Origin: Cadophora sp. MPI-SDFR-AT-0126
Lineage: Eukaryota; Ascomycota; Leotiomycetes; Helotiales; Ploettnerulaceae
Length of the DNA: 64,000 nt
Assembly: GCA_020747065.1 (NCBI GenBank)
Contig: JAGMVK010000029.1
Location: 62,001 to 126,000, forward strand
Direction: 5' to 3'
Shown here: piece after piece, positions 23,338 through 35,099 of the stretch
Layout of the letters: each line of letters opens with the position of its first letter
How positions within the stretch are numbered: position 1 is the first letter of the stretch
Made by a program: the position numbers and the translations under genes
Notes under the pieces: generated by a model
What the model saw: the letters and a program-made list of their open reading frames with translations, nothing else
Database searches by the model: none
What the model was told of the DNA's origin: nothing

Positions 23338-24942
23338 ATGGGCGAGCAAGTAGCCTCCTACGAGGCTGGCCAACAGGCCGTCTTCGACGGCCTCAAGCAT
23401 CACTTCGGTGCTCAGCGACTTGGAACCGAACTTACCATGTTTGAGAACATTCGCAAAGCTCATCCAGACTTCTATGTTACCTGTGCTGACCCTAGCAAGA
23501 GTGACCTCCTTGGCTATGCCAAAGCAGGACATGCCAAAATAGCTCAAGAAACTGGCGAACTCTTCGATGTCACTCGTGTCTACGTGGCTCCGGTTCCACG
23601 TCGCGAAGGTACTGGCAGACTCAGGGACAATACTCGCTTTGCCCGATGGAAGTTGACCTGGAAGGAGCTCGAGTACATAATCTATGAGGTCAAATGGACC
23701 GAATACATGAGCCCCTTTCGTGTCTACTATGTCCTCTCTCCCCGCAAGCCGGGTGATGCCGAGACCTCTGCAGCTACAGACGATCTCCTCTTCGCCTGCG
23801 GAGCCTGGACAACTGAATTGCACAAGGAGATCTACGTCTTCGATGACGCACACTGGTCCAAGGACAAGGAACTCTGGGCCAGCGTCCAAGGTGCCTCTTG
23901 GGATGAAGTAATCCTCGACCCAACCATGAAAACAAATCTTATCGAAGATGTCCAAGGCTTCTTCGACAATAAGAACCTCTACAAGAGTCTCGCCGTCCCC
24001 TGGAAGCGCGGTCTGATCCTCCATGGCGTCCCAGGAAACGGCAAAACCATATCCCTTAAGGCGCTCATTAATGCTCTTGGTGCTCGTGCTGATCCCGTCC
24101 CCTCGCTCTATGTGAAGTCTTTCGATGCATGCCAGGGCCCGAAATACTCTATCCGCTCGATTTTTAGCCATGCCCGCGTGATGGCGCCTTGCCTCCTCAT
24201 CTTCGAGGATCTAGATAGTCTCGTCACAGACAAAACACGCAGCTACTTCCTCAACGAAGTCGATGGTCTTGAATCGAACGATGGTATCCTAATGATAGGC
24301 TCAACAAACCACCTCAATAGTCTCGATCCGGCCATATCCAAGCGGCCCTCTCGCTTCGACCGCAAATACCACTTTAAGATCCCGAATGAAGAAGAGCGAG
24401 TTGCGTATTGCCATTTCTGGAGAAAGAAGCTGGTGGAGAGCCATTTGGTGGATTTCCCAGAAGATTTGTGCGTGGTTATAGCGAAGCTGAGTGCTGGCTT
24501 CAGCTTTGCCTATATGAAAGAGCTGTTTGTTATTGCGCTCTTGACTATTGCCAGGGGAGGGGGCTTGGAGGAAGGAGTGGAGGCTGAGGATACGAAGAGT
24601 AGCACTGACTCTGACCCTGTCATCGTCGATCATGAGCCAGCTCCTGTTGAGAATGCTCCTACAAGCGACACCGAAGAGAAAGACAATGTTCCAGAGGAGG
24701 ATGGACCAGAATCGAAGAAGAAGCGAACCCTTCCTCAAGTCGATGTCCCAGAGCATCTCCAAGACAATCGCCTCTTGAAGGTCGTCAAAGCCCAGCTCAA
24801 AATGCTACTAGAGGAGATGGATAATGGTGATGGGGATGAGGCACCTGTCAAGAAGCCCGCTGACGAGGAGAATGAAATGTGTGGTGATTATGCGCAGCAA
24901 ATGAGGATTCTGGCTCGACAGAACGCTCGTGCCAATGAGTAG
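23338..24942 (+). CDS. Bcs1-like AAA ATPase without a membrane segment
   Basis: A single-exon gene of 534 aa. The AAA core is intact: Walker A GVPGNGKT (230-237), Walker B CLLIFEDLD (285-293), sensor GSTNHLN (321-327) and arginine fingers in RPSRFDRKY (about 336-344). The sequence around the core (RGLILHGVPGNGKTISLK, SRFDRKYHFKIP) is of the Bcs1/fungal AAA subgroup. Mitochondrial Bcs1 has an N-terminal membrane span, but here residues 1-200 are soluble in character, with WKLTWKELEYIIYEV in the middle. After the core comes a long acidic region (about 415-460) and a KKKR patch that could be a nuclear signal. Client and location are unknown. The long minus-strand frame opposite is a codon-use shadow. 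Confidence 0.9.
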   Translation: MGEQVASYEAGQQAVFDGLKHHFGAQRLGTELTMFENIRKAHPDFYVTCADPSKSDLLGYAKAGHAKIAQETGELFDVTRVYVAPVPRREGTGRLRDNTRFARWKLTWKELEYIIYEVKWTEYMSPFRVYYVLSPRKPGDAETSAATDDLLFACGAWTTELHKEIYVFDDAHWSKDKELWASVQGASWDEVILDPTMKTNLIEDVQGFFDNKNLYKSLAVPWKRGLILHGVPGNGKTISLKALINALGARADPVPSLYVKSFDACQGPKYSIRSIFSHARVMAPCLLIFEDLDSLVTDKTRSYFLNEVDGLESNDGILMIGSTNHLNSLDPAISKRPSRFDRKYHFKIPNEEERVAYCHFWRKKLVESHLVDFPEDLCVVIAKLSAGFSFAYMKELFVIALLTIARGGGLEEGVEAEDTKSSTDSDPVIVDHEPAPVENAPTSDTEEKDNVPEEDGPESKKKRTLPQVDVPEHLQDNRLLKVVKAQLKMLLEEMDNGDGDEAPVKKPADEENEMCGDYAQQMRILARQNARANE

Positions 24943-25150
24943 TCTCACTGCAGACCTGAGATGACCTTTCTTATACGAAGAAGGGAATTTGGTTGGCAAC
25001 GAAATATCAGGGAAGGAAAGCGAAAAGGAACATTCGTTACTGATGAGGAAACATTTCACAGGGAAGGTGGCGGAAGCAGAGCAGAGCAGATCAAGAGCAA
25101 GGACTCCGCCTCTAGTAGATCCAATGAATTACCGCTCCAAGCAAGTGAGA

Positions 25151-26351
25151 CTACTTTGTAGTGTTCTTCTCCACAATACCCCTCGCGAACTCGCCAAAAG
25201 TGATATCCTGATCCAAATCCACAATCTCGCCCAGATTTGGCTGTGTGAACACCGCCAACGTATTCCGTGCAATCCTAGCCCCCTCATTCTCGCCACCAGC
25301 GACACCAGGCCGCACGCCCCTCACATAATGCGGTACTGCCTTGAATTTGCCTTTGGTGATACGCTCCAATGCTTCGCCTGTCTGAAAAGCGATACAATCC
25401 CTCGGAATCTTGACCTGCACAGTCTCCCCACTGCGAGATTGGATGTACAGACCCGCTGTTGGGTCAGGTGATGAGTCGAGTTCCGCCAGCGTAGGGAGGT
25501 AGCGCGGATTGTACGAGTACGTGATAGGGATCGCAGGAACTTGCTTGGTCTCATTGATGAACATAGCGGATGTCAAGCCGGTCAGGCATCCATGATCGAG
25601 ATGTGTGGCACACCAGTCATCATCGTTCGTTTCCTCTTTGGCATTCGCATCCGCGGGAAAGTAATGCAGAAGTCTTGCTTTAGTTGTGGTCGAGGTCTTG
25701 ACTACATGTTCTAGATAGCCCGGCTTGTAGTCGGGGATCTCTTTGGAAGCGTACTGATCACATGCTCTCGCGACTAGCACCGCGGTGTCAATAATCAGAC
25801 GGCAGAGATCTTCGAATGTCTCTTTGAAGCCGGCAATATTGCTTGGCCAGAGATTGGGGCTGAGATACTCGGGAAAGTTGGCTGGGGAGAACTCCTCGGT
25901 TGGTTTGGCGCAGTCGAGCGATGGGTCAACGTAGAAAGCACAGTTGGCATAGAACGAGCCCTTGTGGGTATCGATCTGTCCGTTCTTCAGAGTTTCTTTG
26001 CCTCGAGACCAACCAGTTAGGTATTTGGAGGATGGGTTCTCGATCTTGTCTATTACAAGTCAATATCAAGAAACACAAAGGATCCCGGTCTTGTTACCGA
26101 GGCGGAACTGAGGCAGATTCCCAAGGTATGACGAATAAGATAGTAGGCGATGTCTGAGCTGGACGAACTCTTCTGGGACATTCTTTACGACTATAATGCC
26201 CAAGGAGTCCGGCCCAAAGGCATCCACCAAGGTTTGAAAGGATACACTGCCTTCGAGGGTCAGCTAACAGCCTTGACAGTGTTGATAGTGTTGATCGTCA
26301 CATACCATTCTTCAAGTCTTCAAGGCTTACTGTTACTGCGGCGGACGTCAT
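25151..26351 (-). CDS. 2-oxoglutarate/Fe(II)-dependent dioxygenase (isopenicillin-N-synthase-like)
   Basis: Exons 26351-26306, 26250-26098 and 26049-25151 give 365 aa; introns are 55 and 48 bp. The iron-binding triad is visible as THLDHG (His 216, Asp 218) and the distal VPHYVRG (His 307), with Arg and Asn residues following that could hold 2-oxoglutarate. RLLHYFPAD before the first His matches the core jelly-roll of the family. No signal peptide or membrane segment, so it is probably cytosolic. Its substrate cannot be told; relatives act in secondary metabolism or amino-acid and nucleobase oxidation. The start ATG (MTSAAVTVSLEDL) is 228 bp from the start of the divergent FRG1 gene, so the two may share a promoter. 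Confidence 0.9.
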
Positions 26352-26579
26352 TCTGAAGCAGACGAAATAAAACTGTTAGATAGAAGGAAAGGAATAAATG
26401 AAAATGATGTACAGTCTACAATTTATATCGGCTGGCTTTTGCGGAGGAGAGGAAGATCGGCCAAACCCGATGGTGGAGGGGTCACTTTTTCGGGTCTAGT
26501 GCACAACTCCAAGCTCCTCAATTCGGAAGGTCAAACGCGACTTCAATGCTTCACAATCGCAACGAAACAGCTTTACAAT

Positions 26580-27456
26580 ATGGTCAAACCATTAACATTT
26601 AAAGGCGACAAGAAAGTGAAGAAGAGGAAGCGCGTCGATGTGGCAGAGAAATTCGGAGACGAGGATGGCTCTTCATCAAAGCAACTTGCGCTTTCCAAGG
26701 TGGACCAGGACCCCGCTGTGGACGACGATAGCTGGGTAACGGCAGAAGCGACAGGAGATGTTGTTGGGCCTATTGTATTGGTATTACCATCGGATCCACC
26801 AAGTTGTATAGCTTGCGATACGAATGGCAAGGTATTTGCAAGCGCCTTGGAGAATATCATCAACGACGACCCTTCCACGGCAGAACCACACGATGTTCGA
26901 CAAGTCTGGGTTGCGAATAGGGTAGCAGGCACGGAGTCATTTAGCTTCAAGGGTCATCATGGAAGGTAGGTTTCCCCAGGCCTATCACAGATTCGAGCAT
27001 GTCACTGACCAGTCAAGATACCTGAGTTGCGACAAATTCGGCATCCTTTCAGCGAACACGGAAGCTGTATCACCACTCGAATCCTTCCTCTCAATTCCCA
27101 CAGCCGACACACCTGGAACATTTCAGATCCAAACTCTACGAGACACGTTCCTCACAATCAAGCCTTCTACATCGTCGAAATCCAGCGCCCTTCCTGAAAT
27201 TCGGGGCGATGCAGAAGCTATAACATTCAACACCACATTCCGGATACGTATGCAAGCACGGTTCAAGCCGAAATTAAAAGCCTCGAAGGAAGAGAAGGCA
27301 CGAGAGAAAATCAGCAGGAAGGAACTGGAGGAAGCTGTGGGAAGAAGGCTTGAGGACGATGAGGTTAGGAAGCTGAAGAAGGCAAGGAGGGAGGGGGATT
27401 ACCATGAGGCTCTGTTGCTTATCAAGGTCAAGAATAAGCACGACAAGTACAGCTGA
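26580..27456 (+). CDS. FRG1: FRG1 homologue (nuclear RNA-associated protein)
   Basis: Two exons (26580-26965 and 27018-27456; 52-bp intron) give 274 aa. It matches the FRG1 family, a beta-trefoil (fascin-like) nuclear protein linked to RNA processing and actin in animals. Evidence: the N-terminal LTFKGDKKVKKRKR; the basic cluster is a likely nuclear signal. Then DDSWVTAEATGDVVGPIVL, RYLSCDKFGILSANTEAVSP spanning the splice junction, TFQIQTLRDTFLTIK and the lysine-rich C-terminus ending IKVKNKHDKYS. An earlier in-frame ATG is not used because the family begins with this basic segment. It is divergent from the 2OG oxygenase. Confidence 0.88.
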
Positions 27457-28848
27457 GGAAATACTCAGTACTGATCATACCCGGTGTTAGAGGCGATGTA
27501 TTAATTAAGACAGTTTGACAGGAACATTTGAGGATGTTATTGAGAACAAAGGCCTTTTGGAGCAAGACCCGCACCAGGCCTTGCTACCATTGTTGTCTTT
27601 GATAGTGAGGACATCGGCTGGGAAAACCTTGAATCTGTGAGTGGTCTTATACCCAAGAGTTTTGTCCTCTTGAGCTCAAATACAGCCCATCTTACCCCTA
27701 TTTCCAGGTCAGCCACCTGTTGATGCTTTGCCATTGTACTGGCGCGAAAGTACCAGGCCCATCAAATACTTCTGATAGAAAGATTGTCTAGTTTGACATT
27801 ATGACTTTGTCCTGTCAATCAGCAATTTTGAGTCTCCATCAGTGACTTTCCCATTCACAGGTCACAGCCCAGATCGTGTTGAGGGATCCAGTACCGCAGA
27901 ACTTACTCGATCGAGTGAAAGAAAAGTAAGCGATGCACAGGCTCAATCAAGCTCCCTCGACAAGACAAGCTTTCCTTCGGTACCTTCTCTCTTGCTAAAT
28001 TTCCACCCTTACCTTATACTACATAATTAACTATGATGGAATACCAGAACGCGCGCATGCAGCTCTTCAGATGGCAGCACAGCAGTGAGCGTCATTCCAT
28101 AATTGTATTCGGATTTAAGTACAATTTCACAAGTCTTTTATACGCTCTTCATTTCTTCCTGGCTTAGAAGTTCATTTATGACTACGGAACTGCATCGGCA
28201 ATTTGTTGGAGAGCTCTTCGATTTATTCCCTTTGGGCGTTTAGGTTCTGCATGTCTTTGCCGTGCCACAGTCAAGCAAATTCAAGGTGTTTGTCACGGCC
28301 GTGATGTGACATTCCTATCAACCAAGTTTCAAGGATATCTGGGCGAGGAAAGTATTTTGGAGCAACAAAAACACTCACGGTGTATAGACAGTACCATCTG
28401 AAGCAAATGATATAGACATCAATGACCAGAATTCGGCTCATTCTGATCAGCGTGTTTGTGTGGGTATGGATGCATCGAGATAGCAGGATATAGACCAGTA
28501 ATACAGCTTTCCCTCTCTACATATACATACGGTCAAAGAAGACACCTAAAAGAATAGCAGCGACTAGCATGTTCGAACGTGAACGAGGAAGACTAAGTCG
28601 CATTTTCACGTGACATACCTGAATCCGCAACTGAATTTTCGTCAACCTTACACGAGTGAATCGAAGCAATGATTGTGATAATATCATATTTATCGGTTTG
28701 GGTCTGACCACTTTTCTAGACCCAACCAAAAGTAAGCGGCACCCTAAGTCTTCATTTCTACAGTCACCTCAAAAAATTTCATCAACACCAAGAAAAAACC
28801 TCGCCAACCACACCCACCTCGAAATCTAACCACAAACCCCTTCTCAAA
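27457..28848. other. Intergenic region before the WDR89-like gene
   Basis: No gene seen on either strand. The last 100 bases are rich in C and A, like a fungal leader. Confidence 0.45.
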
Positions 28849-30121
28849 ATGTACAATCTCAACACCACGTCTTCCTTCCGCGTCGCTTCACCAGCAGAAA
28901 CTTACGTCTACGACGTAGTACCTGTAGCTGCCGGTCTAGCAGCAATATCCTCCGATGATAGTCTGCGGTTACTGGATCCACTTGCGCTGAATGCCGGGCC
29001 TGTGAATGAGATAAAGAATGTTCATGTAAATGTCACGTGTTTGAAGGTACTGTGTGTAGGAGGAGAGGGGGATGCGCCGATTGTTTGTACGGCGGGGAGG
29101 GATGGAAGAGTTGCTTTGTGGGATCCGAGGATTGGTGCGAAGGTTGAAGAGGTTATGAGTGGTGAGTTGGACTGAGTTCTTCAAGTCTAGTTGACGATTG
29201 CTTATGATGTCTCGTAGAAGGAAATGCTCCCATATTGTCACTTGCCTGTTCTTCGCCATACTGTTTTGCAGCAGGAACGGAGTTGACAGATCATCAAGCT
29301 TCTGTTCTTATTTGGTAAGTCTGGACAGTAGTCATGTTGCCATTCTGTCAATGCTGACAGGCCTAGGGATATGAGACACCTGAACGCACCCACTGTACAA
29401 TATATCGAGAGCCACAGTGATGATGTTACGGAAGTCTGTATCCCATGTATCTATTGATTGAAGGCCTTGCTAACATTACACAGCTTCAATTCCACCCAAC
29501 CAGACCCCGGATACTTCTATCCGGCTCTACGGACGGTCTAGTCAACATTTTCGACACCACCGTTACAGAAGAAGAAGATGCATTGCATCAAACTATCAAT
29601 CACGGTGCCTCGATCAGTCACTCGAATTTCCTCAACGAGGTTGATATCTTTGCTGTTTCTCACGACGAGAAGTTTTCTACTTATAAACTTGTCACCAATA
29701 CCGAGGAAGGAGTTGAAGAACCTTTGCCGGTTCACCACGGTGATGTGAGAGAGCTGCTGGGGGGAGAGTATGTTGCGAATGTGCTCAGGAGGCCCGATGG
29801 GGGTGCCGTTATTGGAGTCGGCACTCATAGGTATGTTGATGTTTTGGAAGCTTAAAGAGTGTGCTGTACTGATAGAAAACAGTCGAGAGAGTTTCGATCT
29901 CATTCCACTGAGGAATAACCCACCTTGGAAATTCTCGCCAGAGAGCAAAGTCATACTGCCAGGAGCTCATGGGTCTGAGGTTGTTCGATCATTTTGCTTC
30001 TTAGATTCCGTAAGGCTACTTGACTGATTGGATTTATTGCTAAGCTAACATGGCGGTATAGCATCAGACTGTTTTGACTTGTGGGGAGGATGGCGAGATC
30101 AAGGCATGGAAGGGGGACTAA
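28849..30121 (+). CDS. WD40-repeat protein, WDR89-like
   Basis: Six exons (28849-29161, 29218-29314, 29367-29433, 29484-29830, 29883-30009, 30062-30121) give 336 aa; all introns are 50-56 bp. WD repeats are visible as TAGRDGRVALWDPR, ASVLIWDMR, LLSGSTDGLVNIFD and the final LTCGEDGEIKAWKGD, consistent with one small beta-propeller. The organisation, with IWDMR followed by LQFHPTRP and a closing EDGEIKAW, fits the WDR89 group, a conserved protein without a firm function. Intron 3 (29434-29483) begins GTCTGT, a weak donor, but the junction restores TE-LQFHP exactly. It lies 393 bp upstream of Hrd3 on the same strand, so the two are probably separate genes. Confidence 0.88.
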
Positions 30122-30514
30122 GTGCTGGAGAGAGAATATCAAGGGCGACACAGCTAATATATAGCGAATTAATGAAGGGAAACTATTATCTCCCAAGTAG
30201 ATCTTGACTCAATGACAACAGTCTGTCCATTTCAATCCGCTCAATTGAAGTTTTAAATTTCCTGAAGAAGAATAGTGGTTGACAAGGCTGGAGAACAATT
30301 TGTCGGCCCTGTCGGCACCAGTCGCGTGCCGGCCCGCTTACAGCTTGAGAAGATGACACTTGGAGATCAACAACTGAATTGACCAGCTTGCATTCACCCC
30401 GCAACATCACGTCTTTTCTTCTTCGATATGCCCGGCACGAAATAGTTGGAAACATGACCAATTTATCACATACTACTCTCACGGAGTGATTATTATTGCG
30501 GAGACTTCTACACA
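30122..30514. other. Intergenic region before hrd3
   Basis: Short spacer between two plus-strand genes, with no coding signal. Confidence 0.4.
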
Positions 30515-33214
30515 ATGAAGGACTGGACCAGAAGGCTGTGGTTCTTGATCTGTATGTTGTGATACCTAGAATACTCAACTGTGCTCGGAAGCTAATCTTG
30601 ACAACACCACCAGTTTTCCTACCTTGCATATACCCCATAGTCGTTGCCCAAGTACACGATGACACGGATACCACTGTGGCAGCAGATGGAAGCCCACAGC
30701 CCTCAGTGGCGGCGCAATCGCCAACGCCCCAGCACCCACTCCACGAACAAGCTGATGGACGGAGGAAGATTGATGGTAGGAACAAGAAGCTATTGCTGGA
30801 GCTGTATACTGATTTAGTGAAGGTACGGAGCAGGTCGACAAAGCTCTTTTCTTCCTACGACGATACGAACGATTACATCCGAGGCCATCACGAAAACCAG
30901 CAGGATTACTGGGCGCACTTGGGAACTATCTCTTGTCACTGATGCCACAGTTCTCAGCTCAGGGGCCAGCATCGGAAGGATCAGTAGAGGGGCATCGAGA
31001 GCTTCCAGGACCTGTGGCAGAGGCAGTACGGCTATTGGAAGAGGCGGCGCAGGTCAATAATCCAGACGCTATTTTCCTCCTAGCTGAGATACACTTTTAC
31101 GGAAACTTCTCTGTTCCGCCAGACTATTCCGAAGCCTTCAGACGGTATCACCAATTAGCTTCAATGGATGGGAATAGCTCGGCGCAACATATGCTTGGAT
31201 TCATGTACGGCACTGGGATTGGAGGAGCCGTTGAGCGAGACCAAGCAAAGTCTCTGCTCTACCATACTTTCGCAGCCGAAGGGGGGAGTGTCAAATCTGA
31301 AATGACAGTTGCGTTTCGATACCATGTTGGAATTGGGGTTGCGCAGAGTTGCAATACTGCTGTCAAGCATTATAAGAAGGTCGCTGACAAAGCTATTGAA
31401 TGGTTTCGATCTGGCCCGCCTGGAGGGATGGCTTGGGTACCCGATTCGTATCGACTTGCAGACGAAGATGGAGGGGTGTATGGTGAGGGGGCAAGCTTTT
31501 CCAGCTCTGGGAATAACAGGAACAAAGCAGGTGTCAACTCGGATGCACATGCTGCCCTGGATGATGTGCTGGAGTACTTGGATTTGATGTCACGAAAAGG
31601 AGACTTTAAGGCCACTTTTAGCTTGGGCCGGATCCACTATGATGGTCAAAAGGGCCTTGCCAGGAATATGAAGAGTGCTAAATGGTACTTTATGAAAGTT
31701 GCCAAGCTCTATTGGACGAGAAATGGGCAAATCATCGAGAGTGAAAAGCAAGGTTTGGAAAAGATTGCGACCAAAGCTGCTGGTTACCTTGGCCGGATGT
31801 TCATGAGAGGAGAAGGTGTTGAGCAAAGCTTTGAGAAGGCTCAGATCTGGTTCCAAAGAGGGATCAAGAGTGGCGACGCTGGCTCTCAGTATGGAATGGG
31901 ATTGATGTACCTGGAAGGGCTCGGCGTTCCAAAGAATTCAGTCAAGGCTCAGGAGTACCTCAAGGCTGCGGCAGATCAAGATTACTCCCCAGCTCAGGTC
32001 GCTCTGGGCGCTTTATTCTTGGATCAAGGAACGACAGCTGATATTCAAGTGGCTACCAAGTATTTTGAGCTAGCCGCTCGGTATGGCCACATCGAGTCAT
32101 ATTATTACCTGGCAGAACTCATTGAGCAAGGCATCGGGAAGGAAAGAAGCTGTGGTCTTGCGGCCATGTACTACAAGAGCGTTGCGGAGAAGGCTGAACC
32201 TCTTCTGTCATCATTTGCTGAAGCAAATGAGGCGTACGAAAATGGCGATCATGAGCTAGCCTTGATCGATTACATGTTTGCAGCCGAGCAAGGCTACGAG
32301 AAAGGACAAGCAAATGTTGCTTATCTCCTTGATCAGCAAAAGTCTAAATGGACCATTCCATCATGGCTGTCCCTGAATTCGATCCCTCGACCTCCGCTAC
32401 TCCGAAATGGTGCTCTGGCTTTGATTTACTGGACGAGGTCTGCCAAGCAGTCAAATATTGACTCGTTGGTGAAGATGGGTGATTATTATTTGGAGGGTAT
32501 TGGAACACAAGTCGACCTGGATAAGGCAGCATCCTGCTATACAGCAGCGTGTGAATACCACCAGAGCGCTCAAGCCCTTTACAACTTGGCTTGGATGCAT
32601 GAGAATGGCGTCGGTCTTACCCAGGATTTCCATTTGGCGAAGAGATATTATGATCTTGCCTTGGAGACAAATGAGGAGGCATATCTCCCAGTGACTCTGA
32701 GCTTGCTGAAGCTGCGACTCAGAAGTGCATGGAACACACTCACACAAGGCTCGATCAACTCTATCCAAGATGAGCCAGGTAAGGTTTCAGAATCTCCAGT
32801 TTAGATCAGTGCTGACAAGCTGTAGCACCAAAGAAACAATGGTCGATGAGTGAATGGATCTCGAACTTTCTCCGAGATGACCACATGTATTATGGAGATG
32901 CCGATTACGACGACAATTATCTACCCGAGAACGACCCCATGCCAGGAGGAGATGCAGATGGCATGTATGACGATATCATCGACAATGGGATAGTGGAGAG
33001 TATTCTCATCATCGTGTTAGCGACTGCCTTGGTCTTCCTGATCTATTACCGCCAGCAACGGCAACAGGCACATAGAAGAGGTCAGGAAGCTGGAGCTGCT
33101 CAAAATGGCGTTGCGCCTGAGGGTCAGCAGCAACAAAGACAGGATAATGGCCTGTTCCCTCAGCCTGGAGATCCGGACTTTGGACAGTGGGTTGCCGGCG
33201 GTGTAGGTCATTGA
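30515..33214 (+). CDS. hrd3: Hrd3/SEL1L homologue, ERAD ubiquitin-ligase subunit
   Basis: Luminal substrate receptor of the Hrd1 E3 complex in the endoplasmic reticulum. Exons 30515-30551, 30614-30822, 30951-32778 and 32826-33214 give 820 aa. Exons 1 and 2 together make a signal peptide (RRLWFLIFFLPCIYPIVVAQ). The body is a series of Sel1-like repeats, e.g. AQHMLGFMYGTGIGGAVERD, AAGYLGRMFMRGEGVEQ, YGMGLMYLEGLGVPKN, LVKMGDYYLEGIG and NLAWMHENGVGL. Near the C-terminus is one membrane span (about 750-766, ILIIVLATALVFLIYY) and a cytosolic tail rich in Gln that ends DPDFGQWVAGGVGH, a hallmark of fungal Hrd3. Intron 2 (128 bp) is longer than its neighbours and mostly open in frame, so its donor is the least certain junction. 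Confidence 0.95.
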
Positions 33215-33631
33215 GAGGCTGGACTTGATATATCGTTAAGCGTTGATCATGATTAGGATGAATGAGTAAACGCATCATCATGATGGTCTTATGTACCCTT
33301 AGGACTATTTGTCTAGCATTTGGTGCCATCGTGCGGTGCTGGCTAATGGGACTGGCAAGAGCGCATGTGAGCTTAATGGAGTGGTGGGCCTGGTTTATAT
33401 GGTTGATGACGATGAAGTGATTACGTAGACAGCTTGCGAGTATAGCTGTCATGTCACCCGTCATGACCTAAAAGATCCTGCACTCAGAAGCACGTTTTTC
33501 ACGAAACATAGCTGCGTTCATATCATGTCATTTCATAGCTCGCATGCCCTTAGATCTCATGAATCTCTGCAAATTCTCGATGTAGCCGAAAGCGTCGGTC
33601 CCTTAATCACAACAGGGTGTCAGCCACTTCT

Positions 33632-33663
<32 letters not shown>

Positions 33664-34151
33664 GGCTCACATGGAAGAGATGGTTCGAGGAGCTGGGTAC
33701 CGCAAGATCAGAGACACCAAAAGCATTATCGAGGAATTTTGTGCCTTCACTAAACCAGTCTGTACTCATAATGTCTCCCAGAAATAGTCTGGAGTTAGGA
33801 ACCGATAACGGATTTCCCTGTTCACGGGATGAACCGCTGGAAGAAATTTCTGACTCGATATCAAAGCAGCTGTAAAGGCGTTGAGCATCAGTTGGATGTA
33901 TGAATTTCGAAACGAGCATGACCCATTCTTCACGAAGATATACTGTGTTCTCTCTCGTTGAACGGAAATGTCGAAGTCAACATTATGGTAATCTGGGCTG
34001 CAGCCGAGAGCCTTGGCATCCCCATGGATGACATTCTCCACACTCTCAGCCTCTCAAGTCCTTCAATTCCATTGATCATCAACACCACTCCATTGTGCTA
34101 TCAACCATTGATCTTATGACTTACACCTAACAGCACTAACCAATCACAAAG
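33215..34151. other. Intergenic region with a T30 homopolymer
   Basis: This lies between hrd3 and the sfr1-like gene. Apart from the poly-T tract nothing is recognised; minus-strand frames of 99 and 91 codons (33,620-34,041) lack family features. Confidence 0.45.
33633..33662. repeat. T30 homopolymer
   Basis: Thirty consecutive T, by far the longest homopolymer in the window. Length may be affected by sequencing or assembly. Confidence 0.9.
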
Positions 34152-35099
34152 ATGTCCACGCCAGCAGCCAAGAGACGCAGAATCGACGTCGCATCCCAGA
34201 CTCTTTCCAAGCCATTCCGCTCTCCCTTCAAGACACCCTTCAAATCGCCCGTGAAAGACGGCCAGGTGCAAAACACCACCACTCTGGCTCCTGTCCAAAG
34301 TAGCACACCTCTTGCATCCAAAGCAGCCAATGCTCTACTCTCGAGTACGGTGAAGCCCCCCAGCTTGCCAGCCCCTTCTTCCTCCAACCGCGGACCCCGC
34401 ACAAAGAAGATCTTCTCCTCGCCCGTCGCAGCAGCAGCTCTCAATGCTGACCCAGAGATTGCACCGATGCTCAAGGCGCAGAGGGAGTTAGAGAAGCAAT
34501 TGAGGGAGGTCAAAGAAGAACTGGATACTGCCGAACAAGCTAGGAAGATTGAGGCCGATAGTCAGAAGCGGGATCCCGAGGGCGACATTGATGGGGAGTT
34601 GGTCGAATTAATTGAGAAGTGGAAGGGGGCTAGTCGGCTGGCTGCTGAGGAGCTCTTTGGCAAGGTTAGGGATAGGGTTAACAGGTATAATTCCTAGCTT
34701 GCTTGGCTGGATAATGACTGATGTTCTACTAGAATGGGCGGACCTAGAGCTTGGAAGGAAATGCAGAAGAAACAAGAGGAAAATCGAAATTCTTGGGATC
34801 AAGAGGAGCAGAAGAACAACAATGACTCTGATGACGAAGAAAATAAGGGTCTTGAGAAGACGGATATCTATGCTGAGTATGATATTGATCCAGAGACGGA
34901 GAATGAGAAGTCACAGCGTGAGAAGGGCTTTGGTGATACTGGAGAGCTCCCGGGACAGGAGGATGTAGGTTCTTTTTTGCTAGTGCTGCTGGTTCATACT
35001 TACTAGCTGCAGGAGTTCACTATGGCTATGATGCTAAGAACGCTGAATGTCGACCTCGACATTATCGGCTACGATAGAGAACAGCAGAGATGGGTATGA
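34152..35099 (+). CDS. sfr1: Swi5-dependent recombination repair protein Sfr1/Mei5 homologue
   Basis: Three exons (34152-34684, 34733-34964, 35013-35099; introns of 48 bp each) give 283 aa. Sfr1 pairs with Swi5 to stimulate Rad51 and Dmc1 strand exchange. Evidence: a basic N-terminus (AAKRRRID) with the repeated SKPFRSPFKTPFKSPVK type of DNA-contact motif, then a disordered stretch, a coiled coil (LKAQRELEKQLREVKEELD) and the conserved C-terminal block LVELIEKWKGASRLAAEELF, VRDRVNRMGGPRAWKEM, ending TLNVDLDIIGYDREQQRW. The arrangement is that of fungal Sfr1. Nuclear by function. Confidence 0.85.

Noticed and set aside
23287..24171. 294-codon minus-strand frame opposite the AAA ATPase
   Set aside because: It lies wholly within the plus-strand AAA gene, has no family features and is explained by codon bias of the real gene.
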